DNA from: Oscillospiraceae bacterium
GTDB lineage: Bacteria > Bacillota > Clostridia > Oscillospirales > Oscillospiraceae
Length of the DNA: 64,000 nt
Direction: 5' to 3'
Assembly: GCA_017430455.1 (NCBI GenBank)
Contig: JAFRMX010000005.1
Span: forward strand, 1 to 64,000
A program made the position numbers and the translations under genes. This document shows positions 1-10,600 of this stretch, in pieces. How positions within the stretch are numbered: position 1 is the first letter of the stretch; each line of letters begins with the position of its first letter. Under the pieces are notes generated by a model that made no database searches, was not told the origin of the DNA, and saw only the letters and a program-made list of their open reading frames with translations.

Positions 1-178
1 ACGGTAACAGAATCCGGTGAAGTAGACGGAATCACTAACGACAGCGCGGCAGAGACAGGCAAGACAGTTACGGTGACAGTAGTTGACAACGGAGACGGAA
101 CTCTGACGGCAACTGCAAGTTCAACGGAAGAAGAGCCGCTTACATTCACCAACACATACAGTGTGGAACCGACGACGG
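1..178 (+). repeat. Intragenic direct repeat, copy 1 (copy 2 at 1114-1291)
   Basis: Bases 1-178 match 1114-1291 with only two differences that I can see (positions 120 and 123). The offset is 1113 bp, exactly 371 codons, so the frame is kept. The other domains of the same gene are much more diverged at DNA level, so this is a recent duplication or gene conversion of a block that may begin left of the window. Confidence 0.85.
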
Positions 179-2532
179 CGGAGATCCCCGTAACAAAGAC
201 TGTAGAGTCTGAGACGGAGGGAACGGAGCCGAAGGCGTGGAGTTATGACTTCACGCTCAGCGCAAGCGGCGAGAAGATCACACTCAGTGGCGAAGGCAAC
301 GAGAGCCAGGACGGCAAGTTTGCAGCGATAGAGTTTACTGCACCCGGAACCTATGAGTACACGATAACCGAAAGCGGCACGGTAGCCGGAATCACAAATG
401 ACGAAGAATCGGTAAAGACCGTAACAGTCGAAGTTGTCGATAACAACGACGGAACGATGACTGCAACGGTAAAAGGTGCTGATGACGGAGAGAGCGACGC
501 TACAACCTTTACTAATACATATAATGTAACGCCGACGAGTGCGGTAATCCCTGTCAAGAAGACTGTAGAGTCCGAGACGGAAGGAACGGCACCTGGAGCC
601 TGGAGTTATGATTTCACGCTCAGCGGAGACGACGTTGATGAGACGGTAACGATTAGCGGAACCGGAAACACGAGCGGAAGCAAGAACTACACGGCGATAG
701 AGTACACGGAGCCCGGCACCTACACTTATACAATAGAAGAAGCGGCGACCGAGGGCAGCGAGAATGCGGGAATCGAGAACGGAACGACATCGTACACAGT
801 TACGGTGACCGTAGAAGACAACGGCGACGGAACACTGAGCGCGTATGTAAACGGCAAGGATTCCACCGAAGACGACACTACCGAGTTCACGAATACCTAC
901 AAGATTGAACCTGCAAGCGTGGAAATCCCGGTTCAGAAGACTGTAGAATCCGATGTTGAAGACGCTGAGCCTGCAAGCTGGACATTCAGCTTTACGCTGA
1001 AGGATTCCGAAGGAACCGAAGTCGGCAGCATAGAGATCAGCGGAAGCGGAAACAGCAGTGAGACCGAAAGTTTTGATGAGATCGAGTATACTGAGCCCGG
1101 AACCTACACGTACACGGTAACAGAATCCGGTGAAGTAGACGGAATCACTAACGACAGCGCGGCAGAGACAGGCAAGACAGTTACGGTGACAGTAGTTGAC
1201 AACGGAGACGGAACTCTGACGGCAACTGCAAGCTCGACGGAAGAAGAGCCGCTTACATTCACCAACACATACAGTGTGGAACCGACGACGGTGAGCTTCC
1301 CGGTCCAGAAGATCCTTGAAGTACCTGAAGGCCTTGACGGACCTGCGAGCTGGAGCTTCAACATCAAAGTGGAGGCCCAGGACGGAGCACCTTCGGCAGC
1401 GACGATGACCGGCACGGTCACGGACAAAGCAGATACAGTAACATTCGGTGACTTCACTTACACAAAACCCGGCGATTATACCTACAAGGTAACAGAGACG
1501 GGAACGGTGGCCGGTGTAACGAATGATCCCGACGCGACGAGAGGCAAGACAGTAACCGTAACAGTCACAGACAACGGCGACGGAACGATGACGGCGGAGG
1601 CAGACTTCACAGCAGATGAGCCGTTAACATTCACCAATACATACTCTGTTGAACCCGTAGTTGTAGATCCTCCTGTGGCAAAAATCCTGTCTGCCGAGTC
1701 GGGCTTCAATCCTCCGGATATAACAGGTAAGTTTACATTTACCATTAGCGGCTCTGAGCCTCTGCCGGAAAACACAAGCATAACCAATAGCGATACTTAT
1801 GCAAGCGAAACTGTTGCAGGCGCTTACGAGTTTGGAGAAATTGAATTCACTGAGCCCGGAACCTACACATACACGGTAACAGAGTCCGGTTCCGTACCCG
1901 GCGTAACGAATGACAGCGAAGCAGAGAAAACATGGACGTTCACCGTAACCGATAACGGAGACGGAACGTTGAAGGTGACGCCTACAACAGATCAGGCATA
2001 CTGGACCTTTACGAACACTTACGTCCCCGAGCCTGTGAAGGTTCCGATCCCCGTGATAAAGACGATCACGAAGACCAACGCGTCGAGAGGCGAGGTAACA
2101 TTCACATTCACGCTGACAGGCAACGGACCTCTGCCCGAGACAAATACGCTCGATATCGAGATGGAAGGCAGCGAGACCGGTACTGCAGACGGAGAATTCG
2201 GAGAGATCACATTCACGAAGCCCGGCACCTACACCTACACGATAAGCGAGACCGAACTGCCAAAGGGCTGGAGCGCTGACGGCGATAAGAGCGGAACGGT
2301 GACGGTAATCGTAACTGATAACGGTGAAGGAACCCTGGAAGCGGAGATCAGCGAAACCGTAGAGATCAAGAACCAGTATCAGCACAGAGATCATGTGCCC
2401 AAGACTGACGACAACACGAACCTCGACAAGTGGGGTATCGGCGCGGCAATATGCGCAGCAGGCTTCGCGGGAGTGGAACTGATCGATGCGATCGTTAAAA
2501 AACGCAGAAAAGAAGAAGACGAAGCAAAATAA
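1..2532 (+). CDS. Sortase-anchored surface protein of repeated pilin isopeptide-type domains (5' truncated)
   Basis: The reading frame is open from base 1, so the gene starts left of the window; the GTG at 73 is only an internal codon. The product is a chain of about six and a half domains of roughly 124 residues. Each ends in the motif TFTNTY, typical of Spy0128/FctA-like pilin domains that form Lys-Asn isopeptide bonds. The end has a cell-wall sorting signal: PKTDD, a hydrophobic stretch (GIGAAICAAGFAGVELI) and a basic tail. PKTDD departs from LPxTG. A class B sortase gene lies immediately downstream on the other strand. The protein is probably a covalently wall-linked fibre or adhesin; the ligand is unknown. 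Bases 1-178 are almost identical to 1114-1291, indicating recent domain duplication. Confidence 0.85.
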   Translation, partial: TVTESGEVDGITNDSAAETGKTVTVTVVDNGDGTLTATASSTEEEPLTFTNTYSVEPTTAEIPVTKTVESETEGTEPKAWSYDFTLSASGEKITLSGEGNESQDGKFAAIEFTAPGTYEYTITESGTVAGITNDEESVKTVTVEVVDNNDGTMTATVKGADDGESDATTFTNTYNVTPTSAVIPVKKTVESETEGTAPGAWSYDFTLSGDDVDETVTISGTGNTSGSKNYTAIEYTEPGTYTYTIEEAATEGSENAGIENGTTSYTVTVTVEDNGDGTLSAYVNGKDSTEDDTTEFTNTYKIEPASVEIPVQKTVESDVEDAEPASWTFSFTLKDSEGTEVGSIEISGSGNSSETESFDEIEYTEPGTYTYTVTESGEVDGITNDSAAETGKTVTVTVVDNGDGTLTATASSTEEEPLTFTNTYSVEPTTVSFPVQKILEVPEGLDGPASWSFNIKVEAQDGAPSAATMTGTVTDKADTVTFGDFTYTKPGDYTYKVTETGTVAGVTNDPDATRGKTVTVTVTDNGDGTMTAEADFTADEPLTFTNTYSVEPVVVDPPVAKILSAESGFNPPDITGKFTFTISGSEPLPENTSITNSDTYASETVAGAYEFGEIEFTEPGTYTYTVTESGSVPGVTNDSEAEKTWTFTVTDNGDGTLKVTPTTDQAYWTFTNTYVPEPVKVPIPVIKTITKTNASRGEVTFTFTLTGNGPLPETNTLDIEMEGSETGTADGEFGEITFTKPGTYTYTISETELPKGWSADGDKSGTVTVIVTDNGEGTLEAEISETVEIKNQYQHRDHVPKTDDNTNLDKWGIGAAICAAGFAGVELIDAIVKKRRKEEDEAK

Positions 2533-2565
2533 TCAGCAGTTGATCAAAACAGAATAAAAAAGCAA

Positions 2566-2591
2566 AAGGGCCCGGGAATTCCCGGGTCCTT
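2566..2591 (+). terminator. Hairpin downstream of the isopeptide-domain protein
   Basis: A near-perfect inverted repeat (AAGGGCCCGGGAA / TTCCCGGGTCCTT, one G-T pair) begins 33 bases after the stop codon and is followed by GGTTTTATA. The T-run is short, so it is a moderate Rho-independent terminator. Its CCCGGG core recurs in the terminator at 15375. Confidence 0.65.
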
Positions 2592-2616
2592 GGTTTTATA
2601 TCTGTTTCAAAGCTCC

Positions 2617-2833
2617 GGTGACAGGTCGTTATTTGTGACCTGTCACCCTTCAAACGCCCTGTTTTCAATGCCCGGTGACAGGTGACAGGTCAAATGCACA
2701 TATACCCTTTGTAATTTATAAATTATCGGTTTTTCATCACGGGGTATATCGTCAAAAGCACCTGTCACCTGTCACCAACCCGGTAATACCAGTACTTTAA
2801 AAGGTGACAGGTCCGAAAAACGGACCTGTCACC
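2617..2833. repeat. Cluster of GGTGACAGGT palindromic elements (REP/BIME-like)
   Basis: The gap between the first surface gene and the first sortase holds three palindromic elements built on one 10-mer. First, an 11-bp stem GGTGACAGGTC/GACCTGTCACC (2617-2627 and 2637-2647). Second, a long element whose arms are tandem GGTGACAGGTGACAGGT (2674-2690) and ACCTGTCACCTGTCACC (2760-2776), enclosing inner ATATACCC and GGGGTATAT. Third, a perfect 13-bp stem GGTGACAGGTCCG-AAAAA-CGGACCTGTCACC (2803-2833). No coding sequence lies in 2533-2871. The structure resembles REP/BIME elements; no transposase is nearby. Confidence 0.8.
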
Positions 2834-2871
2834 CTGGTGTCATATATAAAACGAATAATTGACAGTTTGGA

Positions 2872-3699
2872 TCAGCTGATCCTTCTTGCGGCGACGATGA
2901 ATCTTCCGTCGTCGTTGTGATAGCTGCAGGTGGAGAGGATAAGTATCTGCTCTCCGAACTCGGGTTCTATGCCGGTCTTGTAAAGGGAATTGTTCCTGAG
3001 CCAGAGCGCAAGCTGATTATACGTGAATTCCGATATATCGCCGACAGAGTAATAATACTTGAACCCGTCAAAGGACTGGTCATAGATCTCGGTCTTTGCA
3101 GCAGCGAATATCTCATAGGTCCGGATCTCGTCTGTGGTGGTAAAAGTAAACTGCGGGTTTTCTTTCCAGAATGCTTCATCCATATAGTTGTCGAGAGTCG
3201 CGAACATGGAACCGTTCAGCATGTGATGCGCGTATATGATGAAAGCGCTGCTGTCGATATCGCATTTCTCGCCGATAAACGGAGTTCCGCTGTCGAAATA
3301 GGTCTTGTCGAAACCTCTTCTCAGGTAAAATTCGGGATCTTCCGGAGTATACATTACCGGGTAGTCGATATTGGTGTTCGGAACGTTCAGCCATCCGGCG
3401 AAATCGGGATTTTGCTCCTTCAGGGCGAGATAAGGCTCAAAATACTTCGGGTCCACGGCATATTCCGCTTCGGCTTCAGGTGCCGAGGCATCCGTCTTGA
3501 CGGGGGCCGCGGAAACAGGATTATTGTGTATAGCCTCAGCCAGGGCCTTGAAGGAGGATTCCTCTTTCTGCCCGTTCATGTATATTTTTACGAACATGAT
3601 ACCGGTGATCAGGAAAGAAACCCCGAAAACACAAAGCAGTATGTTTTTGATTAAGCGCCAGCGCTGCGCTTTTGTTTTTTTGCCGGTTTTTTCTTCCAT
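2872..3699 (-). CDS. Class B sortase
   Basis: A 275-residue membrane-anchored transpeptidase. A short basic N-terminus precedes one membrane segment (about residues 19-40), then a linker and the sortase domain. The catalytic residues are visible: His158/159 in YAHHMLNG, Cys258 in LSTC, and Arg266 in DGRFIVAARR. The long insert between the His and the Cys is typical of SrtB. It would cleave a sorting signal and attach the protein to peptidoglycan or to another subunit. The likely substrates are the proteins at 1-2532 and 4634-14398, with PKTDD and AKTGD motifs. ATG is preceded by AGGAGGT, and a TTGCGT-17-TATAAT promoter lies upstream. Confidence 0.92.
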   Translation of the reverse strand: MEEKTGKKTKAQRWRLIKNILLCVFGVSFLITGIMFVKIYMNGQKEESSFKALAEAIHNNPVSAAPVKTDASAPEAEAEYAVDPKYFEPYLALKEQNPDFAGWLNVPNTNIDYPVMYTPEDPEFYLRRGFDKTYFDSGTPFIGEKCDIDSSAFIIYAHHMLNGSMFATLDNYMDEAFWKENPQFTFTTTDEIRTYEIFAAAKTEIYDQSFDGFKYYYSVGDISEFTYNQLALWLRNNSLYKTGIEPEFGEQILILSTCSYHNDDGRFIVAARRIS

Positions 3700-3732
3700 T
3701 GAAAGTACCTCCTGTGAGGATTATGTGGAACA

Positions 3733-3761
3733 ATTATACAGCAAAAAATATACGCACGCAA
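3733..3761 (-). promoter_or_regulatory. Sigma-A-type promoter of the first sortase
   Basis: On the minus strand, TTGCGT (3756-3761) is followed after 17 bp by a perfect TATAAT (3733-3738). The start codon lies about 34 bases downstream. It diverges from the promoter at 3821. Confidence 0.65.
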
Positions 3762-3820
3762 CTGTAACAGTTTTGTAACCTGATGAAACCGAAGTTTAAT
3801 CAGATGAGAAAAGTAAAACC

Positions 3821-3849
3821 TTGTAATTATTGGGGCTTCCGTTTATACT
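3821..3849 (+). promoter_or_regulatory. Sigma-A-type promoter of the surface-protein genes
   Basis: TTGTAA (3821-3826), 17 bp, TATACT (3844-3849). It lies about 100 bases before the ATG at 3953 and could transcribe the small exported protein and the giant adhesin together, since no terminator separates them. Confidence 0.6.
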
Positions 3850-3952
3850 AAAAACTGTATCAATATGGATTGGTATATCTTGTTGTGCGCTCTCTGTAGA
3901 TTGCGCGGAATGAAATAACATAACAGAATTCCTTGAAGGAGGTCTTTATAAA

Positions 3953-4546
3953 ATGACAAAAGAAAGAAAACGCAGACTGTCGCTCATTCTGGCAATTATG
4001 ATGCTCTTTGCGGCATTCTCCTGCTCGTTCGGCACGGCTGCCTACGCGGAAGAGGCCAAGGCCGAAGAGACACCGGTCGTTGAGGAAGTGCCCAAGGCCG
4101 AGGAAGCGGCCCCGGCGGAAGAGAAGGCTGAAGAGCCTGAAGCCGTTGTCGACGTGGCAGTGCTCGGCGAGGACAAGGCTGAAGAGGCCAAGGACGAAAC
4201 TCCTGCAGAGGAAGTTAAGGAAGAGAAGAAAGAAGAGGCAATACAGGAAGACGGCGCTAAAAAGCTGACGATTGCAGAGCAGCTGGATCCGAAGCGCAAA
4301 ATTACCGTCAAGGCGGAGTGGGACGGAGAACAGCTCTATTTCGGAGATACCGCGACACTCAAGGCAACCTTGTCCGGATATGACAACGCTGTCTACACCA
4401 TCAGGTGGCAGACAAGCAAAGACGGAACCAAATGGGAAGACATTAAAGGCGCCGAGGGCGCTGAATTGAAAGTAACAGTGACCGAAGATAATTACATGAA
4501 CTACTGGAGAGCTCTCGTTGTTGTCACGGCCATCAAGGCAGATTAA
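3953..4546 (+). CDS. Small exported protein with acidic A/E/K-rich linker and Ig-like domain
   Basis: Strong Shine-Dalgarno AAGGAGG (3936-3942) before the ATG. The 197-residue product has a basic start and hydrophobic core ending in AYAEEA (signal peptide, about residues 1-30), then about 80 residues of Ala/Glu/Lys/Val low complexity, then a C-terminal domain (about 115-197). That domain carries the pattern YTIRWQTSKDGTKWEDI seen in clostridial Ig-like modules, which usually occur inside much larger proteins. There is no sorting signal or C-terminal membrane segment, so the protein is probably secreted or loosely wall-associated. It lies 87 bp upstream of the giant adhesin and is probably co-transcribed with it. 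Function unknown. Confidence 0.75.
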   Translation: MTKERKRRLSLILAIMMLFAAFSCSFGTAAYAEEAKAEETPVVEEVPKAEEAAPAEEKAEEPEAVVDVAVLGEDKAEEAKDETPAEEVKEEKKEEAIQEDGAKKLTIAEQLDPKRKITVKAEWDGEQLYFGDTATLKATLSGYDNAVYTIRWQTSKDGTKWEDIKGAEGAELKVTVTEDNYMNYWRALVVVTAIKAD

Positions 4547-4633
4547 GCAATACGGCAACAGCTTTTCTACTTATATAATATATTAATACATCGGTTTCGA
4601 ATATATTTCGAGTACGACGCGGAGGAAAACAAG

Positions 4634-7600
4634 ATGACAAACAAGCTTAACAGAGTTCTGGCTTTTCTGCTGGCCCTCATCATGATGGCGGGCACCTTCG
4701 TCGGATATATGCCGGCGAAAGCCTATGCCGATGACGCCGTCAGCGAGGGATCTGAGGCTAAGCAGTTCTTCGGAGACATCGCAAAACCGAGGCCCGAAGA
4801 AGGAGCAGAGGAAAAACCCGAAGAGGAGATCAAGGTAGAGCCCGAAAAGACCGAGACTCCCGAGATCTCCGGAGACGGATATAAAATAAAGGGACTTCCC
4901 GAGGGCGTGCAGCTCAAGGGAGTTACTCCAGTAGACGCGGCGTCCGCTCTCGGCCAGAAACGTCTGATGGCAAAGGGCGCGGCGGGCGTGAAGGGCGGAA
5001 ACAGCTCTTACGCTGTCGATATTACCTTCACGGACGCGGAAGGAAACGAGATACATGAGTTCGAAGAGCCTGTCGAGGTGACTTTCACCTACCCCGAGCT
5101 CTCCGGAGAGCATTTCACGCTTCTGCACGTAACGGATAAAGGCAACGTTCCCGTAGAAGGCGCTGTTGTAACCTCCACAAGCGCGACCTTCTCCTCCAAG
5201 AGCTTCTCGGTATACGTTGTAGTGCCGACGGGTGATGATGCCCGTCTGAATGTTAAGTTTGTCGGACTTAACGGAGCGGAGGTCGCTTCCATGTACGTCA
5301 AGAAAGGCGACGACATGGATCAGGTCCTTTACGATCCCGGCGACGGAACGCCCGGCGACGGCATTTATTTCCGCGGCTGGACAAGGGATCAAAATTATAC
5401 GCCTTCGACGGCGGCAAAGACCATCGAAGATGTTCGCACCGAAGTAACCGGTATGCTGCCGCCGGCGACAGACGGGACCGAAGTTACTTACTACGCGATG
5501 CTCTTCAAGGACTATCGCATCACTTATCTTGATGAGAACGAGATTTCTCTGGGTCAGGAAGAAGTGACATTCCGCGCTGATTCAACCAGCGCAGAGCAGG
5601 CCTATACGGTAAATATGGGCTATACCGTTCCGGATGATACACATCACTTCGAGGGATGGAATGTCATGGAAGGCGGCAGCAATATCAGCGGTCATACGGA
5701 CGGTAAAATATATCAGAATAAAGATGAGATCACGATTACCGGGGACGTCACATTTGGCGTAAACGCGCCGGAAGGCCACTGGTTTGTTTTCAACGAGAAC
5801 GGACAGGGCGCCACTTATAACGCGCCGCAGTTCGTCTATTCTTCTGAAAAACCGACCAGACCGAACGACGCTAATATGATCCGCAACGGATACACGTTCG
5901 GCGGATGGTTTGCTTCCAAGGCAATTGCAGATGATCTTGAATCCACAGAGGATGAGTATGACTTCGATCAGACCCTGACGGACAAGGTCACCGTATACGC
6001 CCGCTGGATACCGAAGACCACGGCAAACTACACGATACTTATCTGGAAACAGAATCTGGCCGGGAACGGCTATGATTTTGAAGATTCGATCACGCTGAGC
6101 GGTGCCGTCGGAAGCACAGTCAATACCGTATCCCAGCAGGGCAGCGGAGATAATGCCTATGCCAGAATTGATGGAACAAACTATCAGTACACCGGTTTCC
6201 ACTTGAAAGAGTTTGATCAGAATATAACGATCAAGACGGAGGACAACGCTGTAGTTAACGTCTACTATGATCGCACTCAGTATACGCTGACGTTTAATGC
6301 TGTATCATACACGCGTGTCAATAATCCGAGTGCCAGCGACCAAAACCTTTATGGTTATGTAGATGTAGGCGGAATAGGCTATGTAAAGCTTACTCGCAGT
6401 GGTGGCAGATGGTATTTCCAGTATAATGGTGAATGGTATAGATATTCTGATTATGGGAATGGAAATTATTATCACCAGCAGCAGAGCACAGTAAAGACCA
6501 TCACTGCTCTTTATGGCCAGGATATCTCCAGCAACTTCCCGATCACAGGAACTAATGGTACTTCCTATGCGGGTTATGTCTGGGAGCCGCAAAACAGTAA
6601 CGTTTACACAAGCGGCGATGTTCCCTCCATTGAGCAGATGCGTGAGGAAAACACAACCTTCATTGCTAAAGAATATGGTCAGGGCAATACTGCTCACATG
6701 TATTACTATACCGAAGCAATTGGAAATGAGCCTGCTGGCACAGCTACGGTAGAGTATAACGGCAAGACATATGTGGAGCATCTTCATGTGCAGATTAATG
6801 TAAATGATGGTGTTACTTCTACCGAAACAGAGGACTTTATTGACATCGCAGGTTATGCGCATAATGGATCTGATCCGGCATATGGCAGTGACGGAAGAGT
6901 TGAACTTGATGCAAGCAATAACCGTACAATCAAGTTCTACTATCTCCGCAAGAACTACAGCGTTAAATTCCTTGACGGCAAGTATGTTGACGGCAATGAC
7001 AATACTCTTGATGCGGAAACTATGCCGGAGATTCATACTGAATCAGGAATACTATATGGCGCAGACATATCATCTTTGAACTCGTATAAGCCTGATGATG
7101 CACATACGCCTGCCGGATTCGTCTTCGAAGGCTGGTATATCGATGACGCGTGCACGCAGGAGTATGACTTCACGACCATGCCGGAAGGCGGCATCACGGT
7201 ATACGCGAAATGGCGTCAGAAACAGTACCGTGTCTTCCTGCATCCTAACTATCCGGAAGGAGCGACCGGCAACATTGACTGGGGTACCGCGAACCAGGCG
7301 ATGAACTTCCGTATCAGCGAAGGCGGACATGTCAGTGAACCTACCGGAAGACTGACGGGCTTCACCTTTGTCGGCTGGTATCTGGATGAGGCCTGCACGA
7401 ATGTATTCAACGGCGAGGCATATACCATCAATGAATCCAACGTGACCACGGCTTACGACAAGACTGTCGACATGACGGATACCTATGACAACAACGGCAA
7501 TCTGATCGACCCCAAATCGAACTCCGATGCGACCGGTTACAACGGCGGAGACCGTTTCTGGGTCACCAAGAAGCTGGACATCTACGCGAAGTGGCGTTCG

Positions 7601-10600
7601 ACCCTTGACGGAGCATCGGGTATCGTAGTTGAGTATGACGCGAACGGCGGTACCGGCGCGCCTACAGATACGCACACCTATGTTGACGGAGCGAAAGCGC
7701 CAGCCGGCGCGGCTTCAAAACCCGCAGGAAGCGATAAGGTGTTCGGATATTGGGTCGTTCAGAAGTGGAATGGTTCCTCATGGCAAGACACGACAACAAC
7801 AGTGCTCCCCGGAGACACGTTTACCGTTCTTGCAGCCAATGCAAAGGTGGAGGATATTGAGAATCCGTCTGCCGGCGGCGATACCAAGAAGTACACCGTT
7901 CGTCTGAAAGCCGTGTACATCGATTCCGAAGAACCCACACCGACGCACATCTATTGGTATAAGAACGACGGCACGGACGCGTTCCGGAAGGATACCGATC
8001 TTGCCATCAACGAGGCGGTAAACATTCCTGCAGCACCGACCCGTGACGGATACACCTTTAAGGGCTGGGCAAGGATAGATATCGGCAATACTCTCGATGT
8101 GGCAACAGAATGGGAAGCCGATTCTGCAAACTGGACGCAGGATCTTACCGCTCCAAACTTACTGTTCTATAACGAAGCAGACGCTAAGTACTACAGAGAA
8201 GCAGGATTCACAAATCAGGCCACACAGGTAGCGGCCGATGAGGATACACCTTATCAGGCAATGTTCGCAGTCTGGGAAGAGAACGAGGTAACGATCAATT
8301 ATGCAGTTGCTTCCGACAGCACCGGAATGGGAACAGTTGCTCCGGCTTCGGAGACTGTAAAGGTCGCAACCGGAAACGCAACAGGTTCAACTGCAACGCC
8401 AGCTTCGACGACCTATGCCTTCGACTACTGGACAGTAGACGACGGAACTGAGAGCATCAGCACAGACGCTGAGTTTGTTCCTTCGAAGAACAGCAGCGGT
8501 TTGTATGAGGCTCATACCTACTATGCTCACTTCAAGCTCAGCAAGGCGACAGTAACTGTTCATCATTATCTGAAGGATACGACCACAAAGGTTGCAGAGG
8601 ACGAAACACACTCTGAGGTTATCGGTTCTGAGTATACAGCGACACCTGTTACCACATATCAGGAAAAGAATCTGACTGTAAACAACTATGATCCGAGCCA
8701 GACGGTTACTGTGAATGAGAATGGTAATGTTATTACTATTTACTACACACTGCCCCTGACAATTACGGCAAACCCACAGACTTATGTTTATAACGGTTCT
8801 CCTCAGGGAGAAGACGGAGCAACACCATATACATCGGCTGAAGATATTGCATCTAAAGTTACTGTAGATGGTTTGCTTGAGGGCGATTCTTTATCAAGTG
8901 TTACTCTTAACGGCCAGGAAACTAATGCGGGTACATATCCAGGAAAGCTTGTTGCATCCGCAGCAACAATGAATGAGAATAAAGGATACTATTCTATTCA
9001 ATATGTACCGGGTACGCTTGAGATAACGAAAGCGACAGTCACGGTAACAGCAGAGAATAAGACGAAGGTCTATGGTGACGCTGATCCCGAACTGACAGCG
9101 ACGGTAACTGGTCTTAAGAACGGTGACGCTGCAAGCGTGATCAGCTACACGCTGAGCCGCGCAGAAGGCGAAGACGTAGGAACATACGCGATCACTCCGG
9201 CGGGCGAAGCGGTACAGGGCAACTACAATGTGACCTATGTACCTGGCACGCTTGAGATAACGAAAGCGACAGTCACGGTAACAGCTGAAGACAAGACTAA
9301 GGTCTATGGTGACGCTGATCCCGAACTGACAGCGACGGTAACAGGCCTTAAGAACGGCGACGCAGAGAGCGTGATCAGCTACACGCTGAGCCGTGCAGAA
9401 GGCGAAGATGTAGGCGAATACGCAATTACCCCGGCAGGCGAAGCGGTTCAGGGCAACTACAATGTAGTATACGAGACAGGCAAGCTGACGATAACCAAGG
9501 CTGGAGCCCTGACTGTGACTGTCAACAATTACACTGGCGTCTACGACGGCGCGGCTCACACCGTGACGGCAACGCCGAGCGTGACTGATGGCACGAAGCT
9601 TTACTACAGCGAAGACGGCGAGAACTGGACAGAAACGACTCCGACCTATACTGACGTTACCAAGAATCCTGTGACAGTCTACGTAAAGGCCGAGAACCCG
9701 AACTACGAAACGGCAACAGGGTCCGGTACAGTGACCATTACCAAGGCCAAGATCACACTGACGGGCAGCGACAGTCTGGTATACAATGGTGCTGAGCAGA
9801 AGCTTGAGCTCTCCGCGTCCGACGCCACCGGTGTTGTCTCGGGAGAGACGCTCGGATTCCAGAGAACGCCCACAGTGAAGGGCACCAATGTCGGAATCTA
9901 TGACGAGGTCGACTACGGCACCTGGTATGTCACCAAAGCGAACGATGACGACAGCACCGGCAACTACACGATAGAAGTGACCGGCACGCTGACGATAACT
10001 AAGTCACCGCTGAAGATCACGGCGGATAGCGCGAGCAAGGAATATGACGGCACGGCGCTGACAGATGACGGCTGGAATGACACGGCACCTGAAGGCCTTA
10101 AGGGAACAGACGCAATAGAGAGCGTAACTGTAAGCGGAACGATCACGGAAGTAGGAACTAAGGCCAACGTAGCAAGCGGCGCGGTTGTCAAGAATGGCAA
10201 CACGGATGTAACTGCGAACTATGACATTACATACGTCGACGGAACGCTGACGGTAACGGCGAGCAGCAAGGCACTTGTGATTACATCCTCGACGAAGAGC
10301 TGGACCTACGACGGAGAGACACATACCGACGAAGTCTACACTGTAACGTATGACGGAGCAGCAGCTACGGCGGATGCGACAGGCAAGGTCTTCACGCTGA
10401 GCACCGGAGACAAGGTAACGATCACAGCGACGGCGGCAGGCGTAAAAGACTACGACGCGAGCTACAGCAAGAACAACACCTATACATATGCAATAAGCAA
10501 CGCGGGCAGCTACAGTGATGTAACAGCCAATGTAGGAACGCTGAGCATCAACAAGGCAGCGGTAACGCTGACCTCCGGAAGCAAGACGAGAGAGTACAAT

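Noticed and set aside
2917..3654. A 245-codon plus-strand frame opposite the first sortase
   Set aside because: Antisense to a clear sortase gene; no family pattern.
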